Below the pieces are notes generated by a model. The model made no database searches and was not told the DNA's origin. It saw only the letters and a list, made by a program, of their open reading frames with translations. Positions 1 through 10,393 of a stretch of 64,000 nt of DNA are shown here, piece by piece. A program made the position numbers and the translations under genes. Positions within the stretch are counted from its first letter, which is position 1. Each line of letters starts with the position of its first letter. This DNA comes from Powellomyces hirtus (Eukaryota; Chytridiomycota; Chytridiomycetes; Spizellomycetales; Powellomycetaceae), in contig JAHLKG010000009.1 of NCBI GenBank assembly GCA_025526995.1, positions 620,001 through 684,000 on the forward strand, in the 5' to 3' direction.

Positions 1-802
1 CCGTTGAGACATGTGACTGGCTGAATGTGCTGTTTGCGCAGACGATAACAAAGTATCGTAACGATAGCGGCTTCAACAACCGGATAGTACATGTTCTCGA
101 CGAGGTCTTAAACGGTCATACGAAACCCGGCTTCCTCGTATGTGCGATCTTTGAAAGAAGAGGTTCTCCGCGTGATCTGTAGATGTCTCATAACTGACAG
201 CCCATCACATAGGGACCTATACATATAACTGACTTTTCATTGGGCGACGAGTTCCCGATAATAAAAGGAGTGAAGATCCGATTTGCGGAACCAAGCGCCA
301 ACCTTCGCACGGAGATCGAATTCGAATTCGACGACCAAGTCACGTTGGGAGTCGAAACACAAGTCTTGGTCAACTGGCCGAAACCATGTATCGCAGCATT
401 ACCTGTTGCGTTAACCCTATCGGTGGTCAAGTTCTCCGGAACGGTAAGTCAGTCTTCTTTCAGCTTACCAGAAGGAACATTCACTGACTATGCTTGTATG
501 TATAGTTGGCCATTGAGTTCGTGACGCATCCAGAAACGCCCGAGTCGTATCTGTCAATATCAATATTAGATAACTTTTTGCTGGATTTCGAAGTCAAATC
601 CCTCCTCGGACATCGCACAAAGGTCAAAGACCTGCCAAAGCTAGCGTCACTTATTACATCCAAGATCCGCTCCGTGTTTGTGGATGAGATTGTCTGGCCC
701 AGCTTCAAGCGGTGCAATATACCCATGTTCTGGGGGGACGCGCGAGAGGACGCGGTTCGCGAAGAATTAGAGGATTTGGTGGAAGAAATCAAGCATGCCT
801 GA
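1..802 (+). CDS. MMM1: MMM1, ERMES subunit (5' partial)
   Basis: C-terminal part of maintenance of mitochondrial morphology protein 1, the ER-anchored subunit of the ERMES complex that tethers ER to mitochondria and moves phospholipids. The visible exons are <3-137, 213-443 and 506-802, joined in phase 0 by introns with GTATGT and GTAAGT donors. The protein reads through most of an SMP lipid-transfer domain: it starts at ETCDWLNVLFAQ, continues through FLGPIHITDFSLGDEFPI across the first junction, and has the family signature LVNWPKPCIAALPVALTLSV followed by VKFSGT. The end, WPSFKRCNIPMFW, matches the family C-terminus. The N-terminal membrane anchor lies to the left of the window. Recognition rests on the order and spacing of these conserved blocks, and the identification is firm. 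Confidence 0.93.
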
Positions 803-918
803 GCGAATCTCAGACTTGTCTCCCAGTCAATCAATTATGATGGGTGAATAGATCTTGTAAAACTATGTGCTTATGAATAGAGTGACCTAGCTTAAATTAT
901 CAGAAAGCCTATCTAGGT

Positions 919-3900
919 TCACGTGCTATCGGTTTGTCTATACTTCCGCGGAGCTGGAGATGATTTATCTCTGCTTGATCTTTCCCATCTTGCCTGAAAC
1001 GATTTGACCGTTTCGATCAGATGCTGGTCGCATTGTCGCCGTTGCATCATTATGATGCTGTTGCGGAATGTCTTCGCTGTAGGCTTGACTTTCGCTTGCA
1101 CCATTTCTTGCGTCAGGACACGGACCGCTTCCTCAAACAGCTCGTTATGGATCAGCGCTTCGATCATGGAATTGAACACGTTTTCCCACTCGTACGAAGC
1201 GATCTTCAGGCGAGGCTCGTTTTCTCTCAGCAGATGCCAAACTTCATACAGCGCTTTCCTATCTTTCCTAAGCCCACAGGCATCCAGCACAACGCACGCA
1301 GTAGGTGCCTCTACGCCGACCGCTCCTCCGTCGCACCTTGCCAACAGTCGTTTAAATATGGCGAGTACATCCTCGAAGTCGCCATGCCTGGAGTACACTT
1401 GCATCATGCAAGTGTAAACCGACGAACTTGGTTCAATGTTGAGATCTTCCATCATTCGCCAGAAATGAACAGCCTGCGGCAGGTTCCTGTTGAGAACGCC
1501 GCAGGCATGGATGATCGCGGCAAATGGCTCGCTCGCCAGCAAGGACTTTCTTTGGGCTTCTGCGAGCCATTCTTGGAAAAGGAATAGGGATTTCTTCAAA
1601 TGCTGTTGCTTCGCGTAGAAGGAGATCAAAATCGTATAAGTGGTGTAATCCGGTGGAAAGCGCGAGGTTTTCATGTTAGCAAGGAGAAGCTCGGCTGCCG
1701 CGGAGTTTCCGACCTTGCACCATCCAGCCATCAGAATATTGTATGAAACTCTGTCATAGGGCGAACCGTCCGTCTTGATACGATCAAACAGCTGAACCGC
1801 TGCGGCCATGTCCCCTTGTGCCACGAGAACCTGGAGCCGATCATTGTTCGTGTATATGTCTCCAGGGATCCCAGCTGCTATCATCTGTTCGTACCACCAT
1901 GTGGCCTGTTCATAGTATCCACCCTGATTGAAGCCAGAAATGATCGAGTTGTAGGTCCGCGAGGTTACTTCGAGTTTGCGGTCAATCACTTCGTTCACAA
2001 TCCGTCCAACGTTTTCTTCATCTCCTAGCCGGGCGTATCCTCTCAGCATACAGTGATAAACAGGAAGATCCGGTTCCACGCCTCGCATATGCATTGATGC
2101 CAAGAAGCGACTAGCGACATTCATCATGCCACGCTTGGCGTTGGCATCGATGAGGGTGGCGTATGTAAACCGATCGGGAGTGAGAGCCTTCCTAGTACTA
2201 TCTGTGGTGGAGTTCAACATCAAGCGGAAATAACGGTTGGCTTTCAGCAGCTCTCCAGCATCCACGCAGATGGTAATCATCGTGTTGACAGTGATTCGAT
2301 CCAAAGGCACCTGCATCTCGATCATCCGTTTCAAAACTTCCTCCGCTGACTGAAGCTGGCCTTTTCGTGTGAGGGCTTTCAACATGACATTGAAAGCCGA
2401 CGTGCCAGGCTCACAACCTTCCCGCTGTAGAATTTGAATGAACCTCCACATTGCAATAGTCTCTCCTTTACGGGCAATGGTCTGGAGACAATGATGGATC
2501 ATACCCGCTATGGGCACACCAGCAGCAGCATTCGCCGCTTGTTTGGCAGCCCATTCTGAGAGACCTGCCTCGTCCCCGCTGGTGATCAAGGCCATAATTC
2601 CACTCATAGGGTCCTTAAGTTCGAGTTTCACTTTGTCTTGTCTCATCAGACTCTTGAAGCGGTTCAAGAGCGCCATGTCTTGGTGCCGGGCTATAATTGG
2701 GAGAATGATGTCGTAATGTCTCCGGTTTAGTCGTTTCCCGGACTTGCGGAACGCTTCAATGATTTTCATAGCGCCCGTAGCGTCGTCCGATTTCCGGCAG
2801 ATGACCAGCAACGTGCTCAGGGTGATAACGTCTTGCTGATGACCGGCTGCAGCCATTTGTTGCATTGCGTGAAACGCGCCCTCAATGCCCAATCGCTTCC
2901 CTCTCAGTTGTATCAAAATGTTATAGAACGTCGTATTTTTGGGAAGTTCGAGTTGCTCCACATCCTTGACGTAGCGCTCCGCTTTCAGCAGATTCTGATG
3001 GGCCGCCGACCAGCCAGCTGCCTTGACCAATCCGCCCATCATTGCGTTGTAAGTATTGATATCGCGTGTAATTTGGGTGTTTGGCATGGTTTCGAAGATT
3101 CTTTCTGCGCGCATGATGTCGCCTTGAGCCATATGCGCACCAATCAACATATTGTTCGCATGAGTTGCGCCTTCAGAACAAGCGGGACTGATGCGAGCTG
3201 TGACAACTGAAGCCTGAGCGAGCCCTTTGTATTGCACACATGTATGTACCAATAAGACATACAGCGAGTCGACAAGGTCGCTGGACATCTGTTTGGCAGA
3301 GTGAAGTTGCTGTATTGCTTCGAAAATGTCTGTCACATGTTGAAGCCCGCTCTGTCTGGTCGACTCGTTTTCCGGTGGGAGGTGAAGTTCTATATCGTTC
3401 AGCACCCATCTCAATTCTCTGCGAATCGGCAAAAAGTGTCGCAGCAAAAGCTTCGCCAACACCGCGTTCTCCGCGAACAGCGTAGGGCCTGCGATAAATT
3501 CGTGATATATGGAGAAAACCCGTTGACGTAGTTTCTTCCTATCGCTCGCCAAACTGACAAGTATACCAATGATTTTCTCGGCTTCTCCGGACTCCCCTTG
3601 TCGAAGTGCGCTCATCGCCAGGCGTACTGCGTCCTCGGCAACTTGCTGATCATCCCACCCACAAGCTTTGGCCACTCGATGTAGCATTCGGGCCCCAAGT
3701 TGCCAATTTCCGCCACGCGTGAGGCTTGCGAGGACGATGCGCTTATCGTCAATAGTGACTTGGTCAGGTTTCCGTGTCATGACATCGAACACAGCTTCTA
3801 CTCTGGAGGAGCGAACTTCACTGTCCTTGACTTTCAGCATCATCATCAAGATATTCCTCAAGGCATTGTTCGTAAGCTTTCCCCATTTGCCATCCGTCTG

Positions 3901-4320
3901 AAATCTCTGCCAAGCTGCTTCCACCGACGCAGTCCCAATAATTTCCACGAGATTTAAGGCTTTGTCACCTTCCGTAACTGGCTCCGCAGCTCCTTCCGCC
4001 ACTAGCTCCCCTCCTCCTTCCGCCACAAATTCGCCAGCTGGTCTCGTAATTGGCATCACCAGTTTGGGAGCGTCTCTCTGTTTCTTGCGATAGCGACTGT
4101 TAAGCGAGTTCGTGCACTTGAAAACGCATTGAGGACGTTGATAGCGCACAGCTGGAAGGCCGCTATTGACTATTGAACATTGTCGACCGTAAGACCCATT
4201 AACAAAGTGCTGAACGATATTCCGAAGCGCACGTATTCCAGTAGCCGACACACTGGGAACGGATCCGCCGACGTGCATATCCCGCTGCAACAAATGGCGG
4301 TTGACGACCACGATAGCCAT
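919..4320 (-). CDS. Large pentatricopeptide-repeat (PPR) protein, probably mitochondrial
   Basis: Intronless 1133-residue protein. The open frame extends further upstream but only from a TTG, so the first ATG at 4320 is taken as the start; a second ATG lies 15 codons in. The N-terminus is rich in Arg, Ser and hydrophobic residues and nearly free of acidic residues, as in a mitochondrial presequence. From about residue 180 to 1100 it is built of tandem 35-residue helical hairpins with the PPR pattern, for example TYNAMMGGLVKAAG, TFYNILIQLRGK, TYATLIDANAKRGMM, VYHCMLRGYARLGD and TYTILISFYAKQQ. PPR proteins bind organellar RNA and act in processing, stability or translation. The specific target cannot be read from sequence. 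It is transcribed divergently from SAS-6. Confidence 0.88.
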   Translation of the reverse strand: MAIVVVNRHLLQRDMHVGGSVPSVSATGIRALRNIVQHFVNGSYGRQCSIVNSGLPAVRYQRPQCVFKCTNSLNSRYRKKQRDAPKLVMPITRPAGEFVAEGGGELVAEGAAEPVTEGDKALNLVEIIGTASVEAAWQRFQTDGKWGKLTNNALRNILMMMLKVKDSEVRSSRVEAVFDVMTRKPDQVTIDDKRIVLASLTRGGNWQLGARMLHRVAKACGWDDQQVAEDAVRLAMSALRQGESGEAEKIIGILVSLASDRKKLRQRVFSIYHEFIAGPTLFAENAVLAKLLLRHFLPIRRELRWVLNDIELHLPPENESTRQSGLQHVTDIFEAIQQLHSAKQMSSDLVDSLYVLLVHTCVQYKGLAQASVVTARISPACSEGATHANNMLIGAHMAQGDIMRAERIFETMPNTQITRDINTYNAMMGGLVKAAGWSAAHQNLLKAERYVKDVEQLELPKNTTFYNILIQLRGKRLGIEGAFHAMQQMAAAGHQQDVITLSTLLVICRKSDDATGAMKIIEAFRKSGKRLNRRHYDIILPIIARHQDMALLNRFKSLMRQDKVKLELKDPMSGIMALITSGDEAGLSEWAAKQAANAAAGVPIAGMIHHCLQTIARKGETIAMWRFIQILQREGCEPGTSAFNVMLKALTRKGQLQSAEEVLKRMIEMQVPLDRITVNTMITICVDAGELLKANRYFRLMLNSTTDSTRKALTPDRFTYATLIDANAKRGMMNVASRFLASMHMRGVEPDLPVYHCMLRGYARLGDEENVGRIVNEVIDRKLEVTSRTYNSIISGFNQGGYYEQATWWYEQMIAAGIPGDIYTNNDRLQVLVAQGDMAAAVQLFDRIKTDGSPYDRVSYNILMAGWCKVGNSAAAELLLANMKTSRFPPDYTTYTILISFYAKQQHLKKSLFLFQEWLAEAQRKSLLASEPFAAIIHACGVLNRNLPQAVHFWRMMEDLNIEPSSSVYTCMMQVYSRHGDFEDVLAIFKRLLARCDGGAVGVEAPTACVVLDACGLRKDRKALYEVWHLLRENEPRLKIASYEWENVFNSMIEALIHNELFEEAVRVLTQEMVQAKVKPTAKTFRNSIIMMQRRQCDQHLIETVKSFQARWERSSRDKSSPAPRKYRQTDST

Positions 4321-4791
4321 CAGAGCGCTTGACAGTATAAATGACAGCGCGGCAGCAACTGTCAATTACTGTTGCCATAGCGACGGACTGGAGGATTCCC
4401 ATGGGACTACAATCACATTGGTTCGAAATGGAAAACTTTATATCCGTACAGGATTACATGTTGAAAACTGCCTCAACGAGCATGTCCCGGGAGGCTTTCA
4501 TATTTTGATGTTCTTCTTTGGAATTGCTTGTATCTTTTCTTTTTATCTGCTGTTGACGGCAGCTTTAGTTTTTTCACGGCGAGGAAGCCTGAGAGCAAGA
4601 AATAGGGACAGTGTCATTCTCGGACGCGTCCGATAGCAGGGCGCGTCGCTTTTGTGATCCAAAGGAGCGACCCTTTCCAGGACCCTGTCCAGGGCTGACG
4701 AGAAGCAGGGAAACATATAGACGGAGGAACCACCAACACTCCAGGAGCATCGGACGAAGAAGGCGGGAGGGGAGATAGTTGATCCTCAGCA
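4321..4791. other. Divergent intergenic region, PPR gene / SAS-6
   Basis: 471 bp between two divergent start codons, so it must hold both promoters. I see no coding signal in it beyond short open frames, and no clear TATA box. Confidence 0.6.
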
Positions 4792-7244
4792 ATGGAGACC
4801 GCAACCGAGATTCTTTTCAACAAAGGTATTCCAGTGACTGTGAAGCAGCCCAGCGTGAGACTGCCGCAGGTTGGTCCAAGAATCACTATCCCTGGGCTTG
4901 TAAGCGCTGCGACCGACACCTATCAGGAGAAGAGACGGCCAAACATCACTGTGCAAGTGGGGCTAGCGTCAAGGAATGGTGGTCGTTTGAAGGTATAATT
5001 TCCACGAAGATCTTGGAAGTTCTCAATAAGATGTTTCTAAAGACTCCGACCTGGCAGGTGTTAGAAGTTCAACTGACCGACGAAGCGGATCCCTTTTTCC
5101 TGTATCATTTGGAAGTTGGAGAAGATGACTTTCATACTCTGAAGGACGAGCAAAACTTGTTGGTCGACTTTCAGCAATTCCCTGTCAATTTCATCGAGTT
5201 GTTGGAAGCGTGTCACCCCACGTCGAGGGATTCACAACCGAAGTAGGTATGCAGTACTGGAGGATGCGTCAATCGTACCCCTGCTCAAAATCATGCTGAT
5301 TTGGCCGTGATTGTATTGCAGATTCATAGCACAGTTGACTACGGAGAGTACCACAGATCACGCGGTTTTCCAGGTCGTGGAGACGAATAGATTCAGGAAC
5401 ATCACCCACATATCACTGCAGTTCATTCCTGGTAATGATCTGGCGGTGAAGCAGTATCTGGCACATCTAGTGAAGGATTTCAAGGTCAAAACACGCAAAA
5501 GTTCTGTGCAGTGATGATGGAAGGCTAATACTTTAATCACAGGCGGAAAATGCTGCGTTGAAGAATCAACTAGACACGACCGGAACGAGTCTGGCGGGAC
5601 GATTGAAGGATTCTGAACAGTTGGCCGCTAATTTGAGTGCGGAGCTGGAGCGAACACGGCTGGCCAACGCGGAGCACATCAGTCGGTTACAACTGCAGAA
5701 TGCGGAAGAATCGGCGCGGGAAAGGGAGGGACTGATCAGACAGCGAGAAGATGAGCGTCTTACCTTCGAACGGGAGAAACGCTCCATTGAAATCAGATGT
5801 GACGAAAAGGTATAGCGTTGGAGGCGCCAATCTCAGATCTCACTTAAAATGCTGACTGCAACCTCGACGATTCTTCAGGTCAAATCGCTCTCCCAAGAAC
5901 TGGCCTCTTTGAATTCTGCACATTCACATATGCTTTCGCATGCGCAAAACTTGGAGATTGCGCAATCGAATGCCAACAAACAACTGGATGCGCTGCGTCG
6001 TGACTTGACGATTGCTACACAAGATCTCGAGAAAGAGACGCAAAAGAACGAAGATCTCAGTAGAGTCAACAACGACTTGAAAGCCGAGTGTCATTCTCTG
6101 AGAGATAACCTGAAGCTTCTGGAACGCGACGGCAGTGATAAGCTTGCTGGTGGAAAGCGGTTGGAGGAGATGCTGCAGAATGCAAACGAACAAAAGGTTC
6201 GTTTCGGATGCAAAGGACTCTGAAATCAGGTCGCCGGGTTCTGATCGAGGCTTGACAATTTTCCAGGCTGCGATTGAAGAAGCCTTGGAGGCCCACAAAA
6301 GTAAAAACGCACGCCTTGAGGAAGGATTGAAGCGGGCTACCGAGGAGATTAACAAGGTATGCACCGCCGTCCCCTTTCTCCTTGTCGTGTTTAGAAAACA
6401 ACCCTAATAGGACCATTTCTGCTGTTTAGGGCAACGAGATCATAAGACGACTGCAAACCGAACTTAAATCCTCGAAAGCCAAACTGAAGCTAAAGAATGT
6501 CGTCACGCTGCAGCAAGAAAAGCTATTGGACGAAAAAATTGCAGGTGTTCAGGCCCAACAGAAAGAAGCATCAGATTTGCGGGAAACCCTGGCGACGGTT
6601 CGGAGCGATCTGCAAACCGCCAATGCTCGCGTCGAGCAGTTGACCAAGGAGTTGCAGGAAGGGAAGGCTATTATAGAAGATAACAATCATGGTAAATGCA
6701 AACAGAAGACGCCCCAAAAGTTATACTGGGTATTCTCTTTCGCTAACCCTAAGAACTTTGGATAGTCATTGAATGGCTGCACAAGCAAATGAACGAGGAC
6801 GCGTTGACCCGACCGCTCCCTATATACTCTGCTTCAACCGCATATCGAGCAACAGAAACAGATCGGCAGCCCGTCAAGACTGTATCAGAAGACTCCACTC
6901 AGAAGGTAAACTGCCAACTGTATCCGAGTGTTGCAAAGTCTCTGCTTCATGCTGACGCTGGTCCCCCTTAGCGCACGTCCCCTACCGGATACCGCAGCCG
7001 ATACCTATCCGGGATGGTCGGACACGCGGGCTCAACGACCGGTTCCCGGCCACCATATCAATACGTTCAGGGCGGAAGTGAGGGCTACAAGTCGGGGGCT
7101 ACCTCCCGGATACCGTCTCCATCAAAAGTCGTTGGGCACCAGCCAACGATAGAGAGGGGTCTGGGAAGCGCTATGGGCGGTCTTGTTGGTAAAGCAGGGA
7201 TCAAGACTGCTAACCCGCTATCAGGAAAGTCAAACTATTTTTGA
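4792..7244 (+). CDS. SAS6: SAS-6, centriole cartwheel protein
   Basis: Spindle assembly abnormal protein 6, which oligomerises into the nine-fold cartwheel hub that templates centrioles and basal bodies. Exons: 4792-4992, 5058-5242, 5322-5484 (donor uncertain, could be 5505), 5543-5809, 5879-6196, 6267-6356, 6430-6691, 6766-6905 and 6972-7244, giving about 632 residues (human 657). The globular N-terminal head shows LTDEADPFFLYHLEV, NLLVDFQQFP and the PISA-type motif VVETNRFRNITHISLQF followed by IPGNDLAVKQYL. A long coiled coil (roughly residues 180-470) and the conserved C-terminal VIEWLHKQMNE block follow, then a low-complexity tail. Zoosporic fungi retain centrioles and SAS-6; Dikarya have lost both. 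Residues 27-45 may be an unspliced 57-nt intron (see findings). Confidence 0.93.
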
Positions 7245-8370
7245 ATACAAGTGTGCTGAGTGAATGCATAGCTATTGGGATACATTGTGCAGTTTCCATC
7301 ACCAGTTCATGCGTCTGCAATGAAACCATAAGAAACGTAAGTGTCCCCGTGTTGAGCCCTTCAGGTGGTATTTGCATGCGGCACCCCGCGCCACATTTCC
7401 ACCACGTGACTGCTGCCTATAAAAAAACTCTGTCGGTCTCGGTTCTGTCCTGTTCCGCACGTTCAACAAGTCATCCAACCAGAGTTTTGCAGTCCCAGAT
7501 ACTCCTGAGACAAGACGAGATCGGACCCAGAGGGTCCACGTACTCTGTCTTCTCTTTGGCGGGTCGGGGGCCAAGTAAGCAGACTACGGCAAAAGCTATC
7601 TACAAAAAATTTTGCCAATGAAAATACCCATCTGGCGCCGCTCGTAATGTTACTCATCCAACAAGATTATTGACCCCCACGTTGGTTTCCGAGTGTCAAT
7701 GCGAGCGAAGAATAGACAACCCACTAGAGCGGGCTGCGGATCATCTGTTTTATCAAGGTGGTTCGTCTGATCCGGGAACTCGCTCCTGATCCCGGGTCAA
7801 AGGACGCCCTGCACGGACATTTCTTTCATGCATGGATATGAGACGACGAATTTCCCTTGAGGGATATGCTTTTGCTACCGCCGCCGAGGCGTTTGATGGA
7901 TGCGGAGATGCACTGCTTTTTGTCTTCTTCGGCTGGCGCGAGGGAAGATCTGAATTTGATAGTTGGTTGTTAAAGCACCTTGATCAAAGGCGGACTTGGC
8001 ATTCTCATCCATTTGCTCGGACCAGCGGTTACCAGATATTGGTTGACATTGATCGAGGAAGAAATTGGAACTCCAATAATAGACTTTGAGAAGCTCTGCT
8101 TTTGCAAAAGAAAATTGCCAAACGCTGACGGATCCTCAATGATATGCACAGTAGTTGGCGCGAGTGCTGCTCGAATCTATAGGCAATGAGACCCTCAGAG
8201 CATCGATAACGACAAATCTGTTTTGCTGGAAAGCCATGTTTTCTCGCGAAGGTTTATACCGTACTTGCCAATGTGCCGGAATTTGACAAGGCGCGTAAAG
8301 AACAAGCGATGACACATCGCTCCTTTCGGGGCAGTTGAAGATTCCCCGTAACAATACCATACGCAGCAGA
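7245..8370. other. Intergenic region, SAS-6 / FYV10
   Basis: About 1.1 kb without a gene I can support. Open frames here have no family resemblance and no plausible splice structure. It contains CACGTGAC (7403-7410) closely followed by a TATAAAA-like sequence (about 7419), which looks like a promoter although the nearest downstream coding start is almost 1 kb away. Confidence 0.4.
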
Positions 8371-10207
8371 ATGGACAAAACCCGCTTGAACTACGATGGT
8401 CTTTTCAACCTCGAACAGCCTTTACTCAAGGTGAGCTGGACTTGTCCCTCTCATGCAACGGGCAGGTGAAATATTGCGGCGTGGTGAACGCGCATAGTCT
8501 CAGAGGCAAGAAAGGGAGATCACGGCGGTCAGGCTAAACATGTGCAAAGTGATAGATGCATAGGCCAGCGCTAGAATGGAGGCAATGATGATGCGTTCTT
8601 CGCCGCAAAGTGTTTGCTGAATGACTTGCTCGCGTCTACGACAAAGTACGAATGTTTATAAACTAATGGCGAGCGACATGTCGTACTGTTCAGGTGCCGG
8701 CAGAGCAATTAAAGAAAGCGGCGCGCACCTCGCAACGATATGTAGAGTACGTGATGAAGGAGGTGACCTCTGAGATGAACAAACTGGCCAAGCCCGGGAA
8801 AACGGATGCGGAGCAAGCGACCAAAACGCTCGACGATATGGCGCTGCGGCTGCAAAAGCTGAAGCGCAAGGTGAGGACGCGGGGGACTAGTCCCTTGTCA
8901 CTTGAATCCTGAGGTGAAAGTTTTGTGTTCTCAGTTTTAATCGCCTCGTGTCTGGCCCCCCGCAGCTGTCGGAGACAAAAGCGGAAGAGCAGCTCTACGT
9001 GCAGCGAACAAAGACGCGGTTGAACCATCTTAAGGAGCTCATGACCATTACAAGTGCAGAGTCGCCGGCGTATCTGCGATGGTGCCAGACTCGTTTAGAC
9101 AGGATCTTGGTGGACTATATGTTGCGGAACGGATACAATGATTCGGCCAGAAAGCTGGCTAGTGAGAAAGGCATCGAGGTATGGCTTAGCGACGCACTTG
9201 ACAGGATGGAGACTTTGGGTGATGCGTAGTTTTTCTAATTCTGTGGGTGTTATCCTCTCAGGACTTGGTGGATATAGAACTGTTTGCCGAGTCTCGCCAA
9301 GTTGAAGAAGGTTTAGAGAACAAGAACTGTGCAGACTGCTTGAAATGGTGCAACGACAATCGTTCCGGTCTTGAAAAAATTCAGGTACGTCTCCTTACAT
9401 GATCCACCTATCCTACGTAACAGATCTCTGATTGCCGTTTGTGGTGTCCTGCTATAGAGTACTCTCGAATTCAATCTGAGGCTGCAGGAATACGTTGAAC
9501 TCGCCCGCGCACAAAAGAAGGAGGAAGCCATCAAGTATTGCAGAAAGTATCTAGTTGCGTGGCAGGGTGTTGCCATGAAATCGATACAGCAGGCCATGGC
9601 GCTGCTGGCGTTTGCTCCAGATACGATGTGTGAACCATACAGAGTAAGAATGTCAACGCTGCATCATTTCACAACGGAAACAAGATATCTTACACTGGGC
9701 TTCTGTTTTCTTAGGAACTGTGGGACGAGTCACGCTGGGACATGCTGATTGAACAATTTCGATCCGACAACCACGCCCTGCACAATCTCACGTCGCAGCC
9801 ATTGCTGGTCATGACGCTGCAGGCCGGACTGTCCGCGCTCAAGACTCCGTCGTGCTACAATGAGGAGGACCGCACCATAAATTGCCCAATCTGCGCGGCC
9901 GATACCTTTGGCCGGTTGGCCGAAGATCTGCCCTGCGCACATCACGTCAATTCTTGCATTGTCGATCGTATATCAGGCACAATCATGGATGAAGACAACC
10001 CGCCGATGGTGCTGCCAAATGGCTACGTGTACAGTACAAAGGTGGGTGCATGAATCGGATGGAGAAACGAAGCTGTTGTAAATGCTAAGCACCTCAATTT
10101 CCAAGTCGTTGCAAGCGCTCGCTGCTGAGAATCTCGGCATAGTTAGATGCGAACGGACGGGGGAGCACTACAACATATCCACCGCGCGGAAAGCCTTTAT
10201 TTTGTAA
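8371..10207 (+). CDS. FYV10: FYV10/GID9-MAEA, GID/CTLH E3 ubiquitin ligase subunit
   Basis: Subunit of the GID (CTLH) ubiquitin ligase, which in yeast degrades gluconeogenic enzymes. Exons 8371-8430, 8694-8870, 8966-9178, 9262-9384, 9458-9643, 9715-10041 and 10106-10207 give 395 residues, the usual size for the family. The start exon encodes MDKTRLNYDGLFNLEQPLLK, typical for MAEA/FYV10. A coiled coil is followed by LisH (LDRILVDYMLRNGYNDSARKL), a CTLH block (NCADCLKWCNDNRSGLEKIQ), CRA, and a degenerate C-terminal RING (INCPICAADTFGRLAEDLPC, then AHHVNSCIVDR). The first intron (263 nt) is much longer than the others here. The degenerate RING pairs with RMD5/RMND5 in known complexes. Confidence 0.94.
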
Positions 10208-10393
10208 ACGCGAGAACATGTCCGACGTATAGGTTCATCGGTTCAAAGCTAAGGCCATCTTGGTCACATATGCACGAGGTCTTAAAGATTTCTTTTTTTG
10301 GGGTTTATTTCATATTACAATGATTCAATCAGTCGCCGGCCAGACAAACAACAAAGAGCGCCATGAGAGATTTGCGTCTCCTCGTGGATGCGC

